Below, in pieces: positions 48,768 through 57,003 of a DNA stretch of 64,000 nt. The notes under the pieces are model-generated. The model did not search any database, was not told the DNA's origin, and worked only from the letters and a program-made list of their open reading frames with translations. How positions within the stretch are numbered: the first letter of the stretch is position 1; each line of letters begins with the position of its first letter. The position numbers and the translations under genes were made by a program. The DNA comes from Acidobacteriota bacterium. Lineage in GTDB: Bacteria; Actinomycetota; Acidimicrobiia; Acidimicrobiales; RAAP-2. The stretch spans positions 94,253-158,252 of the forward strand of contig JAGWHY010000002.1 in NCBI GenBank assembly GCA_028873575.1. The letters are read 5' to 3'.

Positions 48768-49757
48768 ATGACGGAGAACTCAATGAAAAATGGTGAAGTA
48801 AATCACTTGCGTCGCATGGGTAACGCGTGGATCGTGATTTCGGTCGTTGCCGACCTGGTCTTCTGGTTCGTGGTCGGTCCTCACGTGCCGCCGGGCCGCC
48901 TCACTGAGGCTGCCAAGAACAACCAGATGGACTTCAACATCTTGATGATGGTGGCGCTACCTGTGCTGCTTGGCGTGTGGGTGTACATGGGCTACTCACT
49001 CCGTGTATGGAGCGCCAAGCGCGGAGGTCCCGAACCGGTCGGTGGACCAGCGGCGGCGAGTAATCGACGTGTGCAGGTGCTCTGGATTTCGATCACCAGC
49101 GTCACAGTCCTCGCCGCGGCTGTATTTGGAACGGTGGCCCTGATTGTGGACCACGGTTCCGGTGGTGGTGAGGGTCCGAATCCCGTGTGGATGCCGGCCG
49201 GTGCGGCCAAGGCGGAAACGGCGGCTTTGGCCGGTACGGCTTCATGGTCGCCTGGAAAGGACGCGGTGCTCCCCGTTCAAGTAATTGGTCAGCAGTGGAA
49301 GTTCACGTATCGCTACCCAACGTTTGGCGGCTTCGAGTCTCCGGACCTAATTCTTCCAGCCAACACGACGGTTGCTTTCAACGTCACCTCGCTTGACGTG
49401 ATCCACAGTTTCTGGGCCTACCAGCTCAGCATTAAAGCCGACGCCAACCCAGGGGTCAATAACGTGGCCTTCACCGAAACCAAGAACCCTGGTCAATTCG
49501 TCGTTCGTTGTAGCGAACTCTGTGGAATTTGGCACGGATCGATGTACAACTACGGCAAGGTCGTCTCGCAAAGTGCGTTCATGAACTGGGCGCAGCAGAC
49601 GGAGACAGCGAACGCCGCGAACACGAAGCTACTCCCGCCGTTTGCCTACACCTACACTCCTGACGCCAACGGCGCCGCAGGTGGTCTCTACCCAGACGGC
49701 ACTGTTACGCCTTACAACAGTTCTCTGACGTACGGCGCCAAGCAGCCAGCATCGTGA
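48768..49757 (+). CDS. coxB: Cytochrome c oxidase subunit II
   Basis: TSLDVIHSFWAYQL and CSELCGIWHGSM complete CuA motif; N-terminal TMs. Confidence 0.92.
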   Translation: MTENSMKNGEVNHLRRMGNAWIVISVVADLVFWFVVGPHVPPGRLTEAAKNNQMDFNILMMVALPVLLGVWVYMGYSLRVWSAKRGGPEPVGGPAAASNRRVQVLWISITSVTVLAAAVFGTVALIVDHGSGGGEGPNPVWMPAGAAKAETAALAGTASWSPGKDAVLPVQVIGQQWKFTYRYPTFGGFESPDLILPANTTVAFNVTSLDVIHSFWAYQLSIKADANPGVNNVAFTETKNPGQFVVRCSELCGIWHGSMYNYGKVVSQSAFMNWAQQTETANAANTKLLPPFAYTYTPDANGAAGGLYPDGTVTPYNSSLTYGAKQPAS

Positions 49758-49818
49758 ATCGAACTATTGCTATGAACATGAATCCGACTGAATTCTTAGA
49801 AGAAGGGGAGAGCGCGCG

Positions 49819-51750
49819 ATGACAATTAGCGCTGAACGACCAACAGACGTGGTAACCACACCACCGTCGATAAACGGGGCCGTGCGCCGGGGTGGCTGGT
49901 TCAGCCAACACCTGGGAACAGCACTCGTTGCGGCGATTGTGGGATACCTCTTCGGACACTGGCTGGGCAATCATGTGGCGGGCAATTATCCCGTCGTCGT
50001 GAACAGTGGTGTGAACGACGTTGCGAACTTCTTCGGTCTCCTCTTCGGGGTGATTGGTTGGTTGCTGGGCATCGGCGCCCTGAACTACCCACTCGCCAAG
50101 ATTGCGGGGCGAAGCGGCATTGAGAAGACCCAAGATGTTGAGGGTTTTAGTAAGTACTTCCGCTACAGCACGGACCACAAGACCGTTGGACTGCAGTACG
50201 TCATCGGTGTGTGTTTGTTCATGTTCACCGGTGGACTACTGGCAATGGCGATTCGTACTGAGTTGCTGAATCCGACCATCCACGTGTTTTCGCCAGGTAC
50301 TTATATCGAGATCGTGAGTGAACACGGCACCATCATGATGATGATGGCAACGTCAATTGTGCTCGGGCCCCTCGGCAACTACCTAGTTCCATTGATGATT
50401 GGTTCGCGTCGTATGGCATTCCCCCGCATTGAAGCTTTCAGTTTCTGGATCTTCACGGCGGGGTACATGGTTATCTTCTCGGCACTGCCCTACGGTGGGT
50501 TCCCGACGGGGTGGACGGGTTACGCACCGTTGCAGAATCAGGCTGGGCCGGGCATGATCTCGTACCTCTTTGGTTTTGCGGTTATCGGTCTGGGCATGAT
50601 GACGGCGGGCTTTAACATCGCCGTGACCATCGTCAACTACCGAGCTCCGGGCTTGACATGGAGCCGAGTGCCGATGTTTGTGTGGTCGATTCTGGCGACC
50701 GCGGCGTTATTGACGCTCGCGACGCCGGTGCTGTTCTCTGCCGGCCTCTTTGGCATCTTGGACCGAGTCGATCAGACCGCCTTCTACGTTGCTGAACACG
50801 GTGGAAGTTCGTACCTTTGGGAAAATCTCTTCTGGTTCTTTGGGCACCCTGAGGTGTACATCATGGCGCTACCCGCCTTCGGTATCGTCGCCGAGATTCT
50901 GCCGGTGTTCTGTCGCAAGCCCCTGTTCGCGCAGAAGGTTGGCGCGGCGGGAATGATTGGTGTGGCCCTGTTGTCGTTCTTCGTGTGGCAACACCACATT
51001 TTCCAGAGTGGAATCAACCCGGACATGCGACCACTGTTCATGCTCACCACCGAGTTGATTTCGATTCCGACGGGCTTCATTTTCTTGGTAGGAATGGGGA
51101 CGCTCTACAAAGCGAAGATTCGTTACGAGTTGCCGATGCTGTTCTCTCTGGCCCTCTTCTTTAACTTCCTTATCGGTGGTCTCACAGGTGTGTTCTTGTC
51201 GGACGTTCCTGTGAACGTGACGGTGCACGGTGGATTCTTCGTGCTCTCGCACTTCCACTACACCATCATGGGTGGATTACTCTTCGCCTTCATGGCGGGT
51301 CTCTACTACTGGTTGCCGAAGATGACGGGTTTGATGCTGAACAAGAAGATTGGATTGTGGCAGTTCTGGTTGATGTTTGTGTTCTTCAACCTGACGTTCT
51401 TTCCAATGTTCATTATCGGACTCTTGGGGCAGCCGCGTCGTGTGTACACGTACGCGAAGAATCTTCAGGGACTAAACGATTTCTCGTCCATTAGTGCCTT
51501 CATCTTGGGCTTTTCGTTCCTGATTTTTGCGTGGAATCTCGCGTATTCGTGGTTCATCAAGCCACAGAAGGCTCCCGCGAACCCGTGGGACTCCTTGGGG
51601 CTTGAGTGGCAGACGGCGACGCCTGTACCCGAGCACAATTTCGACCGGATTCCGGTCATCATGACCGACCCGTACCACTACAGCGAACCTGGCGCGCAGG
51701 CGCTGGCGGATCTGGGTGGGGTTGGTTCGTCAACCGGTAATCCGGCTTAG
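49819..51750 (+). CDS. coxA: Cytochrome c oxidase subunit I (heme-copper oxidase)
   Basis: FWFFGHPEVYIMALPAFGIV, VWQHHIF, SHFHYTIMGG, heme/Cu ligands conserved; 643 aa. Confidence 0.95.
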   Translation: MTISAERPTDVVTTPPSINGAVRRGGWFSQHLGTALVAAIVGYLFGHWLGNHVAGNYPVVVNSGVNDVANFFGLLFGVIGWLLGIGALNYPLAKIAGRSGIEKTQDVEGFSKYFRYSTDHKTVGLQYVIGVCLFMFTGGLLAMAIRTELLNPTIHVFSPGTYIEIVSEHGTIMMMMATSIVLGPLGNYLVPLMIGSRRMAFPRIEAFSFWIFTAGYMVIFSALPYGGFPTGWTGYAPLQNQAGPGMISYLFGFAVIGLGMMTAGFNIAVTIVNYRAPGLTWSRVPMFVWSILATAALLTLATPVLFSAGLFGILDRVDQTAFYVAEHGGSSYLWENLFWFFGHPEVYIMALPAFGIVAEILPVFCRKPLFAQKVGAAGMIGVALLSFFVWQHHIFQSGINPDMRPLFMLTTELISIPTGFIFLVGMGTLYKAKIRYELPMLFSLALFFNFLIGGLTGVFLSDVPVNVTVHGGFFVLSHFHYTIMGGLLFAFMAGLYYWLPKMTGLMLNKKIGLWQFWLMFVFFNLTFFPMFIIGLLGQPRRVYTYAKNLQGLNDFSSISAFILGFSFLIFAWNLAYSWFIKPQKAPANPWDSLGLEWQTATPVPEHNFDRIPVIMTDPYHYSEPGAQALADLGGVGSSTGNPA

Positions 51751-51767
51751 TAAGGGGAAACGACCGA

Positions 51768-52421
51768 ATGACTGATACTTACAACAAGCCCGGCGTGATG
51801 AGTAACACACCGGAAGAAGTGGAGTTTGAGCTCCGCGCGCACATAGGTTCGATTTGGACGGGAGGACGCCTGTTCATTGGTATGTACACCTTCATGATCG
51901 CGGCGTTGGCGTTCTCGTACTTCTACTTGCGCTCCAGCAACAACTCCATGGAGTGGCGGCCGAATCACGTGACCGCACCTACCGCCTACGGTTGGGCAAT
52001 TTATGGTTGTACGGCGGCTATGTCTCTATTGGCGATTTTCGGTCAGTCCCGACTTCGCAAGGGTCAAGTAGCGGACTGGCTCGTCGCCGGTTGGACTGCT
52101 GTGGGCATCGGCCTTCTGGCGCTGTTCTTGCAGCTGTGGGAGTTCGTGGCGTTGCCCTTCTACCCCGGTTCGAGTGGCTACGCGTCGACGTTCATTGGCT
52201 TTGGTGTGATGAACGTGATCACACTGTTTGTCACAACGTACTGGTTGGAGACCTCAGTGGCTCGGGCTCACGCCATGAAGCGTGAGTTTGGCGCGGGGGC
52301 GGTTCTAGCCAAGACGGCCGAGGCGAGGTCTTGGCGCGCCAACGTTGCGTCGATGACGTACTTTCAGGGATTCGCGGTGCTGGTCGCCACGATGCTCCTC
52401 TTGATGTTCTACGTTTTGTAG
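51768..52421 (+). CDS. coxC: Cytochrome c oxidase subunit III
   Basis: Polytopic, AFSYFYLRSS, position after coxA. Confidence 0.88.
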   Translation: MTDTYNKPGVMSNTPEEVEFELRAHIGSIWTGGRLFIGMYTFMIAALAFSYFYLRSSNNSMEWRPNHVTAPTAYGWAIYGCTAAMSLLAIFGQSRLRKGQVADWLVAGWTAVGIGLLALFLQLWEFVALPFYPGSSGYASTFIGFGVMNVITLFVTTYWLETSVARAHAMKREFGAGAVLAKTAEARSWRANVASMTYFQGFAVLVATMLLLMFYVL

Positions 52422-52453
52422 TAAGAGAGTCTTAACGAGATGAGGTGGTGAGG

Positions 52454-52567
52454 ATGCAAGGAATTGATAATTTCATTGGTCCCCAGGTACAGACGCAGGT
52501 TGTCTTGTTGGGTGTGCTCTTTGGCGTAGTTCTCTGGGGCTTCTTTCAGCGGCGCCCTTCAGAGTGA
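52454..52567 (+). CDS. 37-aa single-TM micro-protein, candidate small oxidase subunit
   Basis: MQGIDNFIGPQVQTQVVLLGVLFGVVLWGFFQRRPSE*, read directly (absent from ORF track); GGTGAGG upstream; stop overlaps next GTG start (GTGA). Confidence 0.65.
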   Translation: MQGIDNFIGPQVQTQVVLLGVLFGVVLWGFFQRRPSE

Positions 52568-53391
52568 CGGATTCGGCAGTGCAGTCAAAGCGCTCCGGGG
52601 AATGGGTTCGCCCTCTTCGGAGCGCTTTGGCTATTGTCGGTGCGTTACTGTTGGTGGCCTTTTGTATGCCACCCTTATCGACGTGGGCGCGACGTTACGA
52701 ATTCGTTGAGGCGACACAGTTCTGTGTTTTCGCCTTTTGGACGCCCTTTCTGATCATGATCGCTGCTCCCTGGGACCGCCTGGGGATGACGTCGCACGAG
52801 ACCTACGCGGTCACGGAGGATGGTGAACGAGTATCGCCCGTGAAGCTGCGGTGGTTGGATCGGTGCCAGTTGCGTCGTACATCCAGAGGAGGGCAGAGTC
52901 GCGCGATTCTCGGCGGTGTCCTCTTCGCTTGTTTGACCATTTTCTGGCGTATGGCGCCCTTGGTTGATGGCTTAGTCCACCACCCATGGTTCGTAGCCCT
53001 AGAGGCAGCATCTCTGGTAGGGCTTGGGGTCATACTCTTCAGCGATCTCGTTGAATCGCCACCTTTGCGTCCGCGAGCCCCACGTCCGGTGCGCATCGGG
53101 ATCGCTGCCGTCATCATGTGGTCAGTCTGGGTTGTGGCGTACCTGTACGGCATGTCACACCCTTCGTGGTACCAGGCTTTTCACCACTTCGCGGGCCGGG
53201 GAATCTCGGAGTCGGCCGATCAACAATTAAGTGCAGTAGTGGTGTGGGCTACGTCGGCCGCGATTTTCATCCCCATTGTATTTTGGAATCTAGCCCGATG
53301 GTTTCAGAGCGAGGAAGATCCGAGCGACGAGTTGTACCGGTTGGTTCGTGAAGAACGCACTCGGGGTTTCTTTGGCACGCGCGAGTATTAA
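52564..53391 (+). CDS. Divergent CtaG/caa3-type cytochrome oxidase assembly membrane protein
   Basis: Polytopic, FVEATQFCVFAFWTPFLIMIAAPW similar to CtaG helix motifs, translationally coupled to the cox genes. Confidence 0.6.
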   Translation: MTDSAVQSKRSGEWVRPLRSALAIVGALLLVAFCMPPLSTWARRYEFVEATQFCVFAFWTPFLIMIAAPWDRLGMTSHETYAVTEDGERVSPVKLRWLDRCQLRRTSRGGQSRAILGGVLFACLTIFWRMAPLVDGLVHHPWFVALEAASLVGLGVILFSDLVESPPLRPRAPRPVRIGIAAVIMWSVWVVAYLYGMSHPSWYQAFHHFAGRGISESADQQLSAVVVWATSAAIFIPIVFWNLARWFQSEEDPSDELYRLVREERTRGFFGTREY

Positions 53392-53412
53392 GTCGCGCGA
53401 CACTCGTGGTGG

Positions 53413-54087
53413 CTAGGTTCCGGGGAGAGGTTGAACGACCGGAAGATTGGGGTAAGGAAGTGTTGCGCCGAGGATTCGACTGGCGTCGTCAATCTGCGCG
53501 CGAGCGAGGCCACGGTTCTTGTTGAGTTGCGCCTCGTAGTAAGCGAGATTGGCCAAATTCTTCTTGTCGTGCGGTGACTTCATAAAGGTCTGAATATCTA
53601 GGACCGCGTGATAAGCGTCGACGGTGACCCACGTCGCGGCGTAGTACTGCATTTGCGCAACGTGTTTGCCTGCTGTAGTCGCGACGATTTGGATATTACT
53701 CACGAGTTGATCGGATTGGCCGCTGGCGCCGGAGCACGTATTTAGATCTTGGATCAGGTAATTCTTGATTACGGCGGCGTGATCGGGCGGAACTGGTCCC
53801 TTGTTGGCCTCGCGATAGAAGTTTTCGCTCTCACCAAGTGCGTACTCACACGCGCGCAGCTCCACGTTGATGCTCTTAATGCTGTCTCGTTGTGATTGGA
53901 AGTCCTGCGCGTTCGTTAGCGGGTGAGGAAGGTCAGAGATTATTGACGCGACGATAACGACCACGATGACTGCCGTGATGAGAAACCAGGGGCGCTTGTA
54001 CCAAACGGCCTTCATCGAGCTAAGCGTCGAGGTCGGCATCGTGGCCGGGTTGTATTCGTTTTCGTGGAACAGGGGATTGTCACTCAT
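53413..54087 (-). CDS. Membrane-anchored protein of unknown function, coupled to Sco
   Basis: N-terminal cytosolic tail, one TM, helical extracytoplasmic domain with two Cys; start overlaps the sco stop. Confidence 0.6.
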   Translation of the reverse strand: MSDNPLFHENEYNPATMPTSTLSSMKAVWYKRPWFLITAVIVVVIVASIISDLPHPLTNAQDFQSQRDSIKSINVELRACEYALGESENFYREANKGPVPPDHAAVIKNYLIQDLNTCSGASGQSDQLVSNIQIVATTAGKHVAQMQYYAATWVTVDAYHAVLDIQTFMKSPHDKKNLANLAYYEAQLNKNRGLARAQIDDASRILGATLPYPNLPVVQPLPGT

Positions 54088-54965
54088 GCGTGACTCAGGC
54101 TAGTCACTACTTGAGCGATGCCTTGCGCGAACCGATTGATGACGGAACTGGGTAAAGAGTAGTTACCTGAGTGATTTTCGTTGCCAAAGGGAATAGCGAG
54201 AGCCGCGAGTTGCCCCCGAGGGCTGATGAAGTAGAGAACGTCGTTGTGGGCGAGACGGCCCGATTGGGCGACTCGAATCTGAACACCGTAGGACGACCAG
54301 ATCGGATTGAGCTTCTTCTCCGGTCCGTTAAGGAAGTAGACGTTCGACAGTTTCGACAGATTCGTGTCAGCCAGGGCCGGGGGGTCAGCTTGAATTGCGT
54401 TTTGGTAGGGATTGGTATTGACGATGACAAACGTCGCGTTGACGTGTTGAGCGTCGAGTCGGGTGGCGGCAGCCCGAATCTCCGCTCCGAGTACGGGGCA
54501 AATATCCTGACAGGCAACGTCAAAGAAGGTCACGACGACGACGTGACCTCGGTAGGTTCCGAGGCTCCAAGGTCGCGCGTGCTGGTCGGTCAACGTCAAG
54601 TTTGATGCCGAGACGTTTTCAATGGAACGCAACCCCAAGATGTCGGCAAGACTCGAACCACGCTGACCGTGTTTGAGCGTGCTGAGGGATGGAGCGATGT
54701 TGGCGGGCGCGACGAGGTGAGTTGTCACGGGGCGCGATGGCTGGCCAAAGTTGCCAAAGAGTTTCTCCAAGGTGGTGCTCACCGCGATGGCAAGGGCAAG
54801 TGCCAACGTCGTGATGAGGATGACCTTTTTAGAAACTGGGGCGCGGCCCGCGCGAAGTGCGGCGGCGTAGTCTTCGGGGTTGAGAGCCGCGCCAAAGGCG
54901 GCGGCACGTCGTGCCTCGTCGTCGGAGTGCGGCAACTGGTTGTCGCCGAGGGAGGTTTCGGTCAT
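54084..54965 (-). CDS. SCO1/SenC family copper chaperone
   Basis: TFFDVACQDICPVLGAEIRA (CxxxCP) and GRLAHNDVLYFISPRG with conserved His; TM anchor. Confidence 0.88.
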   Translation of the reverse strand: MTETSLGDNQLPHSDDEARRAAAFGAALNPEDYAAALRAGRAPVSKKVILITTLALALAIAVSTTLEKLFGNFGQPSRPVTTHLVAPANIAPSLSTLKHGQRGSSLADILGLRSIENVSASNLTLTDQHARPWSLGTYRGHVVVVTFFDVACQDICPVLGAEIRAAATRLDAQHVNATFVIVNTNPYQNAIQADPPALADTNLSKLSNVYFLNGPEKKLNPIWSSYGVQIRVAQSGRLAHNDVLYFISPRGQLAALAIPFGNENHSGNYSLPSSVINRFAQGIAQVVTSLSHA

Positions 54966-55056
54966 AGGAGTTTCTCTAGGGAACCAGACCACTCTAGTAA
55001 GTGAATTCTGAGAATCTGAGGCTCCAGGAATTATCGTCCGGCACTAGGGTAAAACC

Positions 55057-55449
55057 GTGGTAAACGGCGAACTCTCAGCGTCATCCTCAGATGCTTCGCG
55101 TGAGCATCGTGGGAATCTTCGTACTCATTTGACCCTTTTAATTGGTCTGCTGTTTTGCGGAGCGGCTTTCTGGTTCGAACTCCATCGGGCGCTGGGTGGC
55201 AACGGACTGAGCTGGGCCTACGTTTTTGAGTGGCCGTTGCTCGCCGCCTTTGCGATCTACATGTGGTGGAAGGTGCTCCACCCCGAAAAAAGCTCGAACT
55301 CGTCACCAACAGTTGTGAAAGGCAATTCTGCGCTCGCCCCTGAGTTTGACTCGATGTTGGCGGGGTGGGAAGCACATCAGCGTGAACTGGAGGCTTCGCG
55401 TCGCGACGTCTCAAATTCGTTCCCGACCCCTACGGAACCCACGCCGTGA
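55057..55449 (+). CDS. Small two-TM membrane protein, paralogue of the 47664 gene
   Basis: ELHRALGGNGLSWAYVFEWPLLAAFAIYMWWKVL motif shared with the 47664 product. Confidence 0.7.
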   Translation: MVNGELSASSSDASREHRGNLRTHLTLLIGLLFCGAAFWFELHRALGGNGLSWAYVFEWPLLAAFAIYMWWKVLHPEKSSNSSPTVVKGNSALAPEFDSMLAGWEAHQRELEASRRDVSNSFPTPTEPTP

Positions 55450-56360
55450 GTGCACTCTGGCACCATTGGTCGTTTGACCCCGTCATTCTCGCGGTTGCCG
55501 TAACGATTTGGGCGCACGAAATTGGTCTGGCGAGACTGCGCCAGCATTCGCGTCCCGAACGTAACGTGTGGCGTCGACAGCACGCGTGGTTCTTTTACGC
55601 GGGACTTGCGCTGTTGTTGGTCACGATCGTGTCACCGCTCGATTATTGGGCGTCGAGTTATCTCTACGTTCACATGATTGACCACGTGATTGCGGCTTTC
55701 TTCGTACCCATATTGGTCGTTTACGGCGCGCCCTGGATTCCTCTCATGTTCGCGCTCCCCGTGAAGGCGCGCCGACGTGTCGGAAAGTTCATCTATCTCA
55801 ACTCGAAGACCTCGGGACTTCGCGCGGTGGGTCGAGTCGTGCGAAGTCCGCTTTTTGCCGTCATTTCTTTTAACGCGTCGATGCTGTTCTGGCACATTCC
55901 GTGGGCTTTCGAACTCTCGGAGCACAATGGTTTTGTCCACGTGTGGCTCATGCACGGTAGTTTCTTAGTTACGGGGACGCTCTTTTGGCTCCAGCTCATG
56001 GCGTCGCATCCGATGAAGCCCGCCCGGGGTACGGGTTGGAAGATCGGGGCAATCCTCGTGACCAACGCCCTCATGACGTTCCTCGCGATGTCGATGAGTT
56101 TTTTCACGACGACGTCGTGGTACTCAACTTACGACCACGTGCCGGGCGTGTCGCTTTCCCCATTCGCTGGTCAACAGATTGCTGCGGCGCTTCTGTGGGT
56201 CTGCGGTGACTTTTGGGCGCTGCCCGCCCTGGCCACCATCATCCGACGCCACCTCGAACGCGGGGCTCCCAACGTGGCGCCGGTATTGGATGAGTGGACG
56301 GGACGAGTGCAGATGTCGGTCGAAGAATTTCGCGGCGCGGTCAACGACGCGTCGTCGTAA
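55446..56360 (+). CDS. Cytochrome c oxidase assembly protein, CtaG (caa3) family
   Basis: YVHMIDHVIAAFFVPILVVYGAPWIPL, FNASMLFWHIPWAFE, QQIAAALLWVCGDFWALPAL typical of CtaG. Confidence 0.88.
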   Translation: MSALWHHWSFDPVILAVAVTIWAHEIGLARLRQHSRPERNVWRRQHAWFFYAGLALLLVTIVSPLDYWASSYLYVHMIDHVIAAFFVPILVVYGAPWIPLMFALPVKARRRVGKFIYLNSKTSGLRAVGRVVRSPLFAVISFNASMLFWHIPWAFELSEHNGFVHVWLMHGSFLVTGTLFWLQLMASHPMKPARGTGWKIGAILVTNALMTFLAMSMSFFTTTSWYSTYDHVPGVSLSPFAGQQIAAALLWVCGDFWALPALATIIRRHLERGAPNVAPVLDEWTGRVQMSVEEFRGAVNDASS

Positions 56361-56398
56361 ACACCGCGCCAAAACACTCTTCTGCTAAAGTTGCGCAG

Positions 56399-56436
56399 CG
56401 TCGTGAAGCGGGTCCCGTGAGGCTCGTACGACGGGA
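56399..56436 (+). promoter_or_regulatory. PyrR-binding-loop-like stem-loop overlapping the pyrR Shine-Dalgarno
   Basis: CGTCGT...GGTCCCGTGAGGCT...ACGACGGGAGG; core matches ARUCCNGNGAGGYU at 13 of 14 positions, with 6-bp lower stem CGTCGT/ACGACG. Confidence 0.7.
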
Positions 56437-56442
56437 GGACAA

Positions 56443-57003
56443 GTGAATAACGATTTTTCGCCCGCGCCCACGCGCGGCTCGTTCGTTCCCCGGGCCCAAC
56501 TTCTCTCCGACGCCGACGTGGCGCGCGCCTTGACGCGTATGGCGCACGAAATCCGCGAACGCCACGGCGACGATGAGGTCGTTGTTATTGGACTGCAGAC
56601 TGGTGGCGTGGCCTTCGCTGAGGCGCTCGAGAGCCGACTCGCGGCGATCGCGGATCAAGCGTGTGCCCTCGGGGAACTCGACGTGGCGTTCTTCCGCGAC
56701 GACTTGGATTCTCGCCCGCTACGCGACTCTTCGCGGACGTCGCTGCCGGTGGACCTTGACGGACGCGTCGTCGTCTTAGTTGACGACGTCCTCTTCACGG
56801 GTCGCACGATCCGCGCCGCGCTAAACGCCCTGGCGGAGTGGGGCCGTCCGCGCGCGATTGAACTTGCCGTCATGATTGATCGCGGTCACCGAGAGCTCCC
56901 GATACGCCCGGACTACGTGGGCAAGAACCTGCCAACTTCGCGTCGAGAGACCGTTCACGCAACGCTCGACGGTGTGTGGATTGGTGACGAGGTGATTTCG
57001 TGA
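56443..57003 (+). CDS. pyrR: Bifunctional pyr operon regulator/uracil phosphoribosyltransferase PyrR
   Basis: VVLVDDVLFTGRTIRAALNAL PRPP motif, first gene of the pyr operon. Confidence 0.95.
   Translation: MNNDFSPAPTRGSFVPRAQLLSDADVARALTRMAHEIRERHGDDEVVVIGLQTGGVAFAEALESRLAAIADQACALGELDVAFFRDDLDSRPLRDSSRTSLPVDLDGRVVVLVDDVLFTGRTIRAALNALAEWGRPRAIELAVMIDRGHRELPIRPDYVGKNLPTSRRETVHATLDGVWIGDEVIS

Noticed and set aside
53394-53403. GTCGCGCGAC palindrome between convergent genes
   Set aside because: Short, and CG-rich palindromes of this type are frequent throughout the window; not convincing as a terminator
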